Of a DNA stretch of 64,000 nt, positions 23,401 to 36,200 are shown piece by piece; position 1 is the stretch's first letter; every line of letters starts with the position of its first letter. The notes under the pieces are model-generated. The model saw nothing but the letters and a program-made list of their open reading frames with translations, searched no databases and was not told the DNA's origin. Position numbers and translations under genes: made by a program. Source of the DNA: Zonotrichia leucophrys gambelii (Eukaryota > Chordata > Aves > Passeriformes > Passerellidae). Where the stretch lies: positions 10,504,857-10,568,856 of the forward strand of contig NC_088178.1 in assembly GCF_028769735.1 (NCBI RefSeq), read 5' to 3'.

Positions 23401-26378
23401 GCTTTATTTCCTTGTCTTCTTTTTCACACAGATGTACAATGCCTTCAGCCTTGCAGTACTGTGGAGAGGGTGTCAGGGCCAAGATGGTGTTAGTTGCTTT
23501 CTTTCTCTAGCAGACTTGTGTATTTATTAAACATAAATATCAGGGTATTCACCATTTATTTATATTTTAAATTTAAATTTCACCTGCATTGCAAGACATT
23601 TATTACTATATTTAATGTGCAAGACTGTCCAATTAATTCGTGAAAAATTCTGGGACACTGGTTACAAATTAAAATGGCGACAGTTGCTGCAATAATGGTT
23701 TTAATGTTGGAGAACCAGACCCATACATCAGATTATAGAAAGATGAATGAATCCACAAATGAATAAAATGATTAAAAGCTGAAGTTGGCAGTGGAGTTTA
23801 TATGTTTACTCTGGTATGTAAAACACCTATTGATCTGAAGTTTGATCAGTAATATTTACAAATATATTCTCATATACATCATTGTGATTGTATTCTCTTG
23901 TGCTAAAAGTTTACTAATTTACCTAAGTAGGGTATACTGATTACCCAGGCTGCTGCAGATGCTCGGACATCTTGGGGAGCTCTGCTCTCCATGCATTGGT
24001 AGGGCTTCCACCTGAGCTGGGAGAAAGAGTGAGCAGGAGGGCAAATGTTTGTCCCAGGAGAAATGATACCATGGGGATCATTCACACTCCGGGGCAGTGT
24101 GTGCTGTGTGTTACAGCAGGCTCAGCCTGGGGCTCTCAGCCCTGCCTCCTCCCTCAGGACAGGGATGTCATTCCTTGCAGGAGCAGTGGAGCAGAGAAGG
24201 CCGTGGAGCAACGGCTGCAGGAGTTTGGCCCTTGGCATGAATAAGAGCAGCAGGAAACCAGACCTGTGCCAGGCTTGTGAGCTCAGGCTGCAGTGCAGTG
24301 CACCTCTGTGGGCTTCTTGTCATTGTTCTCAGAGCTGTTTCTCCAGGGCTTTCAAAAGTAACGTTCCCGAGGGTAAGCTTTCCTTTTCCTAGTCTCTTGT
24401 TCCTCATTTCCTTGATGCTCTGAAAAGACATTATATTAAACATCACACATGCCCTCCCCTCCTCTGAGCTTGGACATTTTGCGGGATCCAAGGACTGATT
24501 TCAAGACCTGAGAGGATGGGAACTCACTGTATTATGCTCCAAAAAGGCATGAACAGAGAGAAAAAGATGTGAACCTGGAGGTTTCACTTTTTAAATAGTT
24601 TTAAAAGAACTATGAACAACGGACCAATAATTTCAGAAAAGCAAAACTGGATTAAGCAGAACCTGGGGATTCTTAAGAGAAGAAAGCTGGGCAGTGGATG
24701 TGGTCTGCTGATAAAAGAGAAAGTACAAACTGTCTCTGAAAGCAAATGTTTTAACAGAATTAATATTTTTCAGAATGATTCACAAACACATAAAAAGGAT
24801 TGAAAGAGAAAAGTTTCCAAAATCAGAAGTTAAATGCCAAGGGGATGCATCTACCATCCCTGTTGTAGTTGATGGTAAAGTTACAACTGCTTTCAGTGGG
24901 TACAGGGTTCAGATCTGGCTCTTTCAAAGTTGCCTGCCAGGTGTCCTTTGGACCATCTACCCTCTTGGGCCCTTTCATTTCAGCAGATCTGGGCCTGGGT
25001 TCTCAGGGACTGAGAGCTGGGAGAGCATATATTGACATTAGCATCTGTCTCAATGGGGAATCTGCCACTGGCTTCCAGTCCTGCCCAGCATTTCACACAG
25101 ATCAGAATCAATATCAGCCACAGTTGTCACTTTAAGTACTGGCCATGTATATCCTTCTGACTTATGCAAAAACATAAACTAAAATATGCATTCTCATTTT
25201 TCATATGCTTCACCTGATGTCTGAAATCACAAATTATATCCAAAATGAGAAACATTGTGTGCTCAACCAGTATATATTGCAACTTATAAAAAATAAATTT
25301 TTAATAGAGTGTCATAATATATTATTCTTTATATCTGTTCAGTGGCATGGAGCTAAGCAGTATTTTTACAGGAAATCTAAATGTGCTGCTGTGATTGGAG
25401 TCTGCAGTGGCCCTGCTGAAACGTTCCATAACGGGCACCTCCAGCAGGCAAAATGGGGCAGGGAATCAGCAGGAGGGGTGTGCTAAATAAATACTCATAG
25501 GAGAGCCAAGACAATACAACTTATAACTGCAGGTGCTAAAGCTTGAAAGTAACTTTACTTAGGGGAATAATTTCATATTAGTTCTTAAGGGTTCTTTTGT
25601 TTTGTAATTACATTCCCTTGTAAATAAATATGTAGGTTATCTTACCAAACAGATAACGCAAAGTCTTTTACAATAGGAAATTGAAATATTTAAAGTCATG
25701 TCATGTAATAAGTTGTTGCCTGAACACTCATTTACTTCTGAGAAACTTGCCCAACTGCCCTAAAACAGCTGCTCACTCCATTCAGATTCTTATTTAAAAA
25801 TTGTATTTAAAATAGGGATCGGAACTAGAACCCAACTTTTGCTGGGTTTTTTATTTGGTTGGTTTTTAATTTTGTTTTAAGGCCCTGTTTTGCTCAGCCC
25901 AACAGTCTGAGAGTTCAAAAGATAAGCATTTTGTGACATGAACAACCTGAAATATATTTTAAAAGAAAGCCATTAGAAATACTGTTTTCTTTCACATTTT
26001 ACACTTTATTATTGCTGAGTAGTGAAAAAAAGTAAAGAAATGTATCTAGAGTGATTTTGTCACTGTAGCATTATAGAAAGTGTATAATAATAATCCTATA
26101 ATGAATAATAAACAATGTGCAGTTGAAGCTGCAGGCAGGAGGCATGTGCATGACTGCAGTGGAGATCTCATGGGTTAATTGTGTGTGTTGAGGTCCTCTT
26201 CTGTAGGCACACAGTGTGTGGTGATTGTGAGTGGGCTGGCCCAGCCTCATCCCCAGTGGGTGCAGCTGTGAGCAGCAGGTGAGCAGCACTGACAGCAACG
26301 AGCCAGGGAGTGCCCAGGGGCACTGAGCAGCCACCAAAGGGAACAGAGGGCACACAGGGGCAGGGCACTCACAGGAGG

Positions 26379-26478
26379 GGATAAAAGGCTGGGACAAAGA
26401 GCAAGAAGGGCAGAGCTTGCAGCCTTATCAAGGTTTGGTGTTACTCTGTATGGGCAGAGCCTGAAGCCTTCTGATGAG
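26379..26478 (+). promoter_or_regulatory. possible TATA promoter or LTR remnant with short first exon
   Basis: GGATAAAAGG at 26379-26388 resembles a TATA box. About 30 bases later begins a 44-base unit, GGGCAGAGCTTGCAGCC, repeated in imperfect form from 26452. The second copy contains GATGAG followed by GTAAGG, a good splice donor with its GT at 26479-26480. Beyond it, TTTTTCTCTTGTCTTTCATACAG at 26638-26660 (given here as a landmark only) is a good acceptor, so a 182-nt intron is possible. This architecture fits either a small TATA-driven transcript or the U3/R part of a retroviral LTR. I cannot define TG...CA ends or a primer site, so the LTR reading is unproven. Confidence 0.3.
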
Positions 26479-26497
26479 GTAAGGTGTTGCTCTGTTT
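26408..26497. repeat. 44-bp imperfect tandem duplication
   Basis: Unit one, 26408-26451, begins GGGCAGAGCTTGCAGCCTT and ends GGTGTTACTCTGTAT. Unit two, 26452-26497, begins GGGCAGAGCCTGAAGCCTT and ends GGTGTTGCTCTGTTT. They differ by several substitutions and a two-base length change. The splice-donor-like GTAAGG exists only in the second unit. Confidence 0.8.
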
Positions 26498-29400
26498 GGA
26501 TTGAACCTTTCTGAACTTGTATGATGGCATTCTGTGTGTTGTGGCTGTCTGAACTGTGGCGTGTGCTGTGGCATGCACTGTGGTACTCTTCCCCTCCCAC
26601 AAATGAGGAAATGAACATCTAGCAGCACAAACAATTGTTTTTCTCTTGTCTTTCATACAGGCTGCTGAAAGAGTATGGGAAATTAATTGAGTTTTGTTTC
26701 AAAAATGGCATTAGCATGGAAAGCCTATTTTGCTTTGGAGGCTCTCTATAATAACTTGTATGTGGATGTCTGATTGCAGCTGTAGTCTTATCACCATCAA
26801 TTTTATCTGCTTGCTGATTTCTGCATCCTTTTATTCACCGCAGATCAAAATGAGAAGGTCTGTTTCAGCTGTGTGCATGTTCTCCAGTCAGTCCAATGGC
26901 TTCATCTATTTTCTTCTGCAGATAGGTTTCTTCACTCCCATCTGCTGTGTAGATCTCCAAAGTGGTGTGGAAATTGGTTCAGCAACCTCATAGTATCAGA
27001 TGAGAGATGCATTTACTGTGGAACAGATAGAGTACTTTCCTTCCCTTTTAACAGTTTTGAATCATTTAGTTAATAGATGGTTAGTGGCTCATGTAGCTTT
27101 ATGGTTTCTTGGTAGCTTCCTGAGCAGGTGGGAATCCTTGGATGGTCTTATTGCCCTGTGGTTACATAATAGATGTGATGTCATCCTCTACCACAATGGT
27201 TGTTAGCAGGAGGATGGAATTAATCCTGGGCACCTCTGAAGAAGCTATTCTAGGTTTGTTGTGGCAGATAGTGAAATTATTAAGGAATGAATAGGGTGAA
27301 GTTTGTGTTAGTGCCATCTTTGCTCTCCCCAGTATGGTGTGTTAACCATAGCTCAGCCATCTGTCAATATCTGCACCTCTCAATCCTATTGCCAATTACT
27401 GGAACCAGCCACTCTTTGTATGTATTTTAGAAATTAGTTCCTGATTATTAAATCATGACTGCATGTTAACACACATTATTTTTATAAACCCACTGCAGAC
27501 TCCCATGCATTATAAATAAATTGTATTAACTCCAGTTCATATGAAATATTTATAAATACTTTGGAAAGGGCTCACTTTCTGTGCATAGTTATTAGACATT
27601 TTAGATTATAAAAGATTGCAAATGGTCAATTATGTAAAATTATGAGAATACAAACTTAAAACCAGGCTCATAATCCTACAATGAGAGACACAGAAAACCA
27701 AGATTCCAACTGGGTTCAAGAAGAGTGGCATGCTTTATGTTTCTTAATTATCTTTATTTCCCAGTAGCATTGCTATTGCCAGAGCTCAATTTACTATGTG
27801 CCAATGAAAGAATAATAAGTTGCAGAGACACTCCTATATCAGATGAGAGAGTTTCGCTCTCCTCTGTTGTCAGAACATAAACCCATAGAGGTCAGATGAT
27901 TTTAGCTGTACCCTGTTTGACTCAGAGCAATTTTGTAATTTGGGCAAAAATCAGCTGTGAAGTAAATGGTTCTTACCAAAACCCCTTCTGGAGATGGGCA
28001 CTGAGGCTATTTATGTTGCTTAATGTTAAGCAGCTAAAGGAATTACAAATCTACATATTTTTGTAAATCTAGGTCATAACTCCTGAGCCTTTGAAAATAT
28101 ACCTGAGTGTGGTAATAAACCCTGGAAGCCAGAGCAGGAGTACTGGGCCTGCTGGTTTGCAGTGCTCCAGTTTATGGACTTGGGAAGGGCATGGCTGAGT
28201 GACAGGAAGAAGTTTTTGAAAATATTCATTGATATTCCACTGAATCCAAGGGAAATAATATTTTCATCTCTAGGAGAACATGGGGAGACCAGTGAAAAAT
28301 ACCTCTGAAGCCCTCAGCATGATGGTCTGAGCTGGCCTTCACAGTGCTGCCTGTTAGTTTCCCCATCAGGGATTAGAAGATTTTGAGATGTTTTACCCTT
28401 TTGTTTTGGTGAGGAAGAACCTCTAAGAGGACTCTGTATGGTCTTTTACATAAGTATGATAAACCTGTTTACCCAACCGCCTCTCATCCTCAGCTTTCTT
28501 CTAACTAAATCTAGGTTACGTCCCTAGTTAGAAAATTAATAAATAAGTTAAATGTTTGTACAGCACCTTGAAGCTGTAAAGTGCTGCCTAAATCCCAAGT
28601 ACTAGCAACCCTCTCAATTATGATACAGCATGTTTATACAAATATGTTTGATGTCCTCAGAACATTTGGACTGAGTGGAGCATATTTCCTGTTGAGCATA
28701 GATTTTGCTAGTTGGAAGCTATGCCTTATGAAATGCAGACTGCTGTCACAGCATCCAGTTCAGGAAAATAATGACATAAAGAAACATAATTTGCCACATT
28801 AAACTCACATTTTCTATGTATCTGGAAGTGGAAGTAAAAATTTAAAAAATACCTTCTTCCTGGTTTAATCAGAATGGTGTTGCTTTGCTGATTACAGGAG
28901 CAGCTGTGAGTTTTATGATAGTGGTATTGCCTTTGACTTTAGTTAATGGTCTGACTGTTTTCATTATGTATTTTTAAGAGTTTATTTTTTGGACATTTTA
29001 AAATGGAAACATAATGAAAATCATAATGGAATTAGGAGGCTTTTCTCTAGAAGAGCAGTTTTCACCATAGCCTGCTCCTACCAGTACAGTTTTTCTCATG
29101 GCAAACAGAGGACAGGACTGTCTTTGGGAACACTGGGATTTACTGTGAGGTCCTGGACTGCAACCAGGGAGGTTTGCTCTAAAGCTGTTCTTCTGTCACA
29201 GTTGCAGGAGACATGTAATAAGGTGCATGGAAAAGCTAAAAGAAAATGCAGTCAAAGTCAGTCTTCTAACTTCACCCTTAAGACAGTGACTATATACCAG
29301 GCTATTCTTTATTACCATAAGCTTTCTTTGACTCTGAATATCTTTAACATTCTGATTCTTGAGTGTTAAAGCTGTCAGGCAGTACCTCAGCAAGCAGAAT

Positions 29401-32400
29401 CTATTTTTTCAGGGACGTATTTCTCATCATTACAATGCTTTTTAGCCCCAATTAAGGATGGTTTATGAATTACAATATCACTACTAATGCCAGTAAAGAG
29501 GTCACATTTTGCTGTGATGGAAAAGAAAAATTGTGCCTAAGGACTCTAGAGAATGCGTGTACATTTTGGGTAAAGAGCTGTTAGACTTCTAACAGCCATG
29601 TCAGAATTCATATGCTCATTGTTGAAAGCTGATACTGGATAATTAAGCCATGCCAACAGATAGCCTCAAAGATATGCTACCAAGGATACAGAATGCTATT
29701 CATGGCATTAAAAAAGCTCTAAGGCAGAAAATTCTGAATTGCTCACCATTGGGGTGGCTCTGCTGCCACTGAAGTAAAAAGTAGAAGTCCTGTCAGTCTT
29801 CACAGGAACTGTGCTGCTCTTCTGACATGTGTCAGATATCTTCATCGTTAATTGCATGACCAAATATCTTAATTGTAAATCTGATTGAACCTTACTCATC
29901 AGTAATGTATTAAAAGTATAGATGTTCTTGCAATGACTATGAAGTCTTTGGCGTTGTGGTGTTTTTTTGTTTTTGTTTTTTTTTTTGTTTTGCCAGATTA
30001 CATTGAGATCGAGAGGAAATGGAGAAAACCCTTTTCTGAATAGTGTTCTGATTAGACATGGCTGCTTACACAGTGATTAGGGAGTCACCCAAGTGATAGT
30101 TAAGAGAATGATTCCCCATACTTGAGCCCTAGCCTGCTTGTGCATTGCTTTCCCTCCACAGCCTGGGAGCCACTGTGCCCCAGCAGAAGAGATCAGTCAC
30201 AGCTGGCAGGGCTGCAGGAGGCTCTCCTGGCCCCATGCCGTGCCCTCCTGCCCCACTCCATCCTGCCTGCCCGCCCTCCATGCTGCCCCACCGGGCGCCA
30301 CTGCTGCCACTGGCAAAAACCTCCCGCCCTAAACCCCTACTTCCACAGCTTCCCCATCTTTGTCATGCTGCTTTCTGAGTCCCTGATTAATCTCCACCTT
30401 TCACGTCAGCTGCTGCCCTGAAAGAGCATTTCTGAATGGTGGTCAGGGCCCTGGGATCTTCCCCCTCCCAGGCCATTGCCTTTGGTTTCCTGCAGTTGCT
30501 TTTCATCAGCAAGGTTGCTAATTCTGCTTTTTTTTTCTTCTTTCTTTTAGCTCTTTTCTCTGATATTTTCCATTTCATGGAAATCATATGACAGTCAGAA
30601 CTACAGATGGACTTAAACTGAGTAATACTCAAATTCATTATGCCAGACTTCTACCTATGTTTTCCATATCTGAAATCTAGTAATAATTTTTTTGTGGATA
30701 ACTTACTGCTAATGCAACCTTTTCTTGTCTTACATTTTTTGCTTATCTTATTGACCGAGACCAAGCCTGTAGAATAGAGCATCCTTCACTTCCCTGCCAA
30801 ACTGTGTATGGAGACGTGCTGGTTTCTCTGCATGTGATCCCATACCTGCTGCATTGCTGGACTTGCCGCAGCTATCCTCTCATTTTTGTATGAATACATG
30901 AGATGGTATCACAGACAAGTTGAGCTCTCTTCAGTTTATGCTTTTTGTTCCCATAACACAGAGGCCATGGGAATGGGTTGCTCTACTACTCAATGTGTTC
31001 ATCCCATACCTGCTTAATTGCCTGGATATCTGATTTTCTGTTTACTTTAAGTCTTGTTTGGCAGGTGGATTTTTTGATGTGTCATTTGGGTGTAGAAGCT
31101 TCTTTTCTTCTCCTGTGAGTGCCTTTCAGTTGAGGTAGCCTATCAGTGCAGGCCTCCTGTGTGACCTTAAAGGACTTGTCTGTAGGAATTCCAAATCATT
31201 GTTTAGGCTGATTAGTAAAGAGCATTTACTATAGATACTGAAAACCCAAATGCTTAAGAGATCTTCACAATGCATAAACTCTTATGCAGTATCTTTACTG
31301 TGGTGGTTTTTATTTTTTTTTTCTGAAATAATTAATAGGTCTTATAATTGGGTGCTCATCATGAGCAATTTCCAGTGTTGATTAAATATTTTATGGTAAT
31401 TCCTGAAGCTTTCTGGCTGTCGCCTGGAGTAGTGACTCAATATGAATTTTTGGTGTACAGTAAGCAACTTTCTTCTTGAGAATGATCAGAAATCTTAATT
31501 CTGAGTTGGGAGATTGCTGTATTTTGTTCCCAAGAGCCAAGCCTCTTTACCCACTAGGTTGTCCAACTAGGCAAAGTTGCAGCTGGTATCTACACAACCT
31601 GTTTTAATGATGGTGAAGTGATGGATGATCACAGTGTTTCTCCTTACCTCATTTCTTTAGTAAATATTCAGACTTTTTCATGTTTTACTGAGTGAAATCC
31701 TATAATCATAATTACATACAAAATTTACATTAATGTAATAACATTAATGTATATTGGATTATGTTGTTAAAACTGACCAGAATTTGATTTATTAAATTTT
31801 ATTTAAATGCAATTTATAATTAAAAAGTAGGAAATCCTAAGGTGTTATTTGCATTCTTTGTAGCATGTGCATTTAAAAGAAATGTTCGGTATATATTGAG
31901 ATCATACTAATTGGTATGAGGGTTACCAGAGCAATAGCTTTAGCTGAAATCCACAGGAAATAGCAGAATAAACCCCAAGGTAAATACCAATAGCTTTGTA
32001 GCTCCCCATAGCACAACAGAGACTGCTGCAGGAAAGCAGCCAATTTCTATAGGAGCTTTATTTTTCAGTGCTGGTTTTCCAGCAATTTGAAACTGACAAT
32101 GCAGAAAAATATTGCTTTCACATAAGCCTAGTATTTCCTCCACCACTCTTGTCCAATGGCCTGATGAAGAAATGGCCAGTGAGACATGTAAGAGATCCCC
32201 AAGCTTCAGCTCTATTGATCTGTGTGAGATGAGGCTCCCTTGAGTGGCACAGTGCAGTGTGAGACTCTGCCCATCCCAGCCAAGGCGTTGTGCCCACAGT
32301 GTGAGCTGGAATGTGCAGGGGTCAAGGGGTGCATCTCAGACTTTCAGAGGTGAATGCTGCCTTTCAGCTTGCCCCTTTGAGCTGTCATCTCTAAGGACTC

Positions 32401-32490
32401 TTTAGAGGCTACTTTTGTTTGGATCCAGTTCTCCAGCTTTATTCTTTGGTTACTGTGAAATACTTATATATATAATATCATAAAATAGCT

Positions 32491-32519
32491 ATGTGTGTGT
32501 GTGTGTGTATATATATATA
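32491..32519. repeat. (TG)n(TA)n microsatellite
   Basis: A run of about eight TG steps passes directly into a run of about six TA steps. It is probably length-polymorphic. Confidence 0.9.
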
Positions 32520-33185
32520 GATAAAATATTCCCTAACAAATTATACTAAGAGAATTTTACTTCCTGGTATTTATTGAAATGTTACCTGGATGTGACTTCT
32601 GGATGCACATTATCATATAAATGTGCATTGAAATACATGAATGATTTAGCTGTTGAAATGTTCTTAATCAACAAAATTTATAATATTTCTTTCACTGACC
32701 AGGAGAAGAAAGGAATGAAGCATGGGCAAGTGAAGTTGTCTGATTTTGACAAGAAAAATGAATTTCACTTTCTTATGCCAGAATACTTCTCAGTTCTCCC
32801 TCCCCCCTTCTGAAATTCAGTGTGGGGCCAGAAGGATCTTGATGTTGTCTAGTAAAACCTTCTCTTTGTGTTCCTCTACTCAGTTTCTCCCTGTCTGCCA
32901 TCATGCTCAATAGGTTGCTCAATTAATAATTAAAAAATATATTCCTAATTTCTAGTTTGAATTAATCTGCTTTCAGCCATTGCTTTTTATGCTTTTTTTT
33001 TCTGCTAGATTAAAGAACCCTTTAGTGACTGGTATTTTCTCCCCATGAGGTGCTTATTTGTTGTAATCAACTCTTCACTCAATCTTCTTCTTGATAAGAT
33101 AAACAGATTGAGCTGTTCACGTTTCTTACTGTAAGGTATTTCCTCCAGCCTAAAATAGTGTATGTGAGCCTCTTCTGCACTTCAA

Positions 33186-33202
33186 TTTTTTTTTTTTTTT
33201 TT
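33186..33202. repeat. poly-T run of 17
   Basis: Seventeen consecutive T. On the minus strand this is a poly-A run, but I see no retrocopy body beside it. Confidence 0.85.
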
Positions 33203-36200
33203 ACATTCTCTGCCTTACATGTTTTTTTATATCTAAAAGGAGCAATCCAGCACAAAAATTGCCTTTTTTTCCCCCCCAAAGGAACAATCATCATACAATG
33301 ACCCTATGCAATCCTCAAAATAACAAGAACTGGATTTCTTTTGACAGCACTCATTTATTAGGCAGCAAGGGCAGCTGAATGTATCTGAATCTTACTGCTT
33401 CATTTTTGGATGAACCAGGTTGTGGTAAAATTCTGATTCATCAGAGGGAAAGGTGAACAATGACACGTGTCCCCACGAGAGGCCACCTTGCCTCACAACT
33501 GCTGATGTGCTGGACTTAAATGGGAAAGCTTTGTGGAGAGAGTGCGAATTGTGTCCAGCACTGGGACAAAGCTGGGGATCATGCCGTGGCCAGCCCTGCT
33601 ATGCCAAACCTCGGAGCATCTTTGTACCATAAAGATTTGGGGATTTTAAACAAATCCCATGCAAAGCGGGAACAAACATTTTGTGGGTGGAGAGGGCTCT
33701 GGAGACGAAGACAAATCAGATGAGTAGTGCTTGTACTTCTTTGGGGGTGAGTGAAAGGTGGCTGTGCAGGGGATGGCTGAGAGCAGAGGGAAACGTTTCC
33801 CTGCTTGCCAAAGTCATTCAAACCCCTTGTTTACTATCTTGTGATACTCACTGATATTGTTGGTAGTGATGTGGTCCAAGAACCAAATGGAATCAGCTGT
33901 GGTATGTTGAAAACAAATGTGATTTGCCCAAATTTGGTAATTATCTCACTTTAAAACACAGAATAGGTTGCAGATAATTAAAAAGGCAGTTTTAGGGCTA
34001 GTAGAATAGCAGAATAAAAGACATACTAATTAAGTTTCTCTCTAATCTGTATACCTGGTGGAATCAAATTTCATTTTAAAAAGCAAAGTGATTTACAGGT
34101 GAGTTCCTCCTGATGCTGTCTTACAGAACTTGGCTTTTCTGCTGTTTATACCTGTAAACTTCCATGTGAGTGCAGGAAGCTGCCCACTGTGTGGCTGGGT
34201 TCTATATAACCAAAAATTCCATCACTCCTATACAGCAATGCTATATATGGTGAAACACGTGGCATTCCTGCCTTCATCTGAAGGATGGAGGAGATGAGGT
34301 GTTGGGATTTCAATAGTTGCCTATGACTGAACAGTCATGGTTCAATAGTTTTCCCCTGCTGCTAAAAAAAGCTATTTAAGAAATTGCTAATACCTCATTT
34401 AAAATCTTGATCCTTTTGATGTGATGACAGGGGGTCAGGCTTGGAGGCGGTGTCACAAACAGAAAGATATGAATGTTCAGCGTATACAAGTATTCATTAA
34501 TGACTCATAAGCAAGTGTGCCTGGCGACTAATTGGAGATTTTTGTGCAGAAATATTGTATTTATGGGCTCCATAGAATCTAACTTATTTTTGTTCTGCTG
34601 CTTTTGAGGCTATCTTTTTGGCAGGAAGAACTCATTAATCAAAATCCTTCCTTTTGGAAATGACAGAGTATTGAGAGGGTGGGGAGAGAGGAGGGCAGGC
34701 AGAACATGCATCTGAAATGCCAGAGGAATTTTGTACTGATACAGCTCATACCACCAAATAGGAGAGGGGATGTCAGAAAAGAGGAGAACCTCTCTTCTAA
34801 TGCTGCTTATGTCAGGACATCATTGATGAAACCCAGCCCTCCTTCTCTGAGAAATCTCAAGTTTCATTTTATGATTCCTTTATATTTATCCATTTTTTTT
34901 AAGCAATGCAGCTAAAATCCAGTCTGCTTACCATCAAAGTATTTGAATTAACATTTTAGATTCTTAGCCTACTTCTCACTGTCTAAGGGTTCTTGGTGGA
35001 ATAAAGGTTTGTGGACCCACAGCAGGGAGCCTGATGCTGTTCCTACTGGGTACAGGGTATCCTCTCTGTCCATGTGCAGGGGTTGCTCTCCAGCTACCAC
35101 AGGCAAGGCAGCCTGGAGAGCAGGCTGCACAGAGCGGCGCTGGGGTGCATGGGGTACCTAGAAACTGAGAACACTGTGGATATGCCTAACAATAGCTCCT
35201 CTTGAGCTAAGGCAAATGCTGTTTGCACATTTTATTGCTATTGAGCAAGAATCAGGGATAATTTAAACAGATTGAAAGGTATCTCCACCCTTTCTAAGGA
35301 CTGGAATATACATTCTCTGAAACAGTTTCCTTTGAACAAGAAAATGTGGTTTTTAAGCTCTTTTTGCTTATGCTGTGTCATAGACTAACAGATAGGGATG
35401 TCACATGAATCTACTGGCAGAGCCACCTTTTATCCTGTTCTAGCAAAGCCTGATTAATTTGTCTTTTTAAGATAATAAATATATCATTGACCCTGTCTGC
35501 TCCCATACTTTACAAATTCATGAACGCTTTTCTATGTTGTATTTTTAACTGCTATACAGCTATGCAAAGAGAGCTCCAGCCATTGTACTGTAAATCACTA
35601 ATACCCAGACTGAAAGCAGTTGCTGTTAATGAGATAGCTCGCCTACCACTCACGTGTCAGAGATACTAGTAAAAGCAGGATGATGTGCACAGCATTGGTG
35701 GAGACTGAATTTGTGTTTCTAAAAGATACAGGAGAAACGGACAAGATGCTTGTCCACACACCAGAGCAGCCTGTCTGCGATGCCAGCGGTTTGCAAAGAA
35801 CATGAGAGAAATTAACAGAGATGTCCTTCTGATTAGCCAGCTTTTCCAAGTCTAGCTAGCATAAGCTCTTTAGTCTTTGGAAGGAAATACTTCCAAAGAG
35901 GATAGAGAATTGTTTTTAGTGGTGGTAATCTTCCAATAAATTACTTCTGACCAAGGGAAGACTTGGAGGGGCAAGATAATCCCAGAGTAAAGTTGATTTA
36001 ACTTCTCCATTAGTCTCAGGAAGGCTCTGGGATTGGAGGTTTGAAGAGCTGTATGTGACATTTTTAAAAGGCTTCAGCAGAGGCTTAAACTCCTATAATG
36101 TTAAATATATTTTCTGAAGCAATGAGGTTCTCATGCCTGGGGCAAGATAGAAGGATTGCTTTTGTGTGTGCACTAACGTGGATGACATCAGCTTTTTGAC

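Larger units (their letters stand above)
18422..26370. other. intergenic DNA, no gene seen
   Basis: AT-rich flank. Small features only: a 21-base direct duplication at 20119-20160, a cluster of three TGATAAGG words at 20416-20448, and a GC-richer stretch near 24.0-24.3 kb. All open frames are below about 125 codons and show no known domain. I see no RNA gene or further recognisable transposon. Confidence 0.6.
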
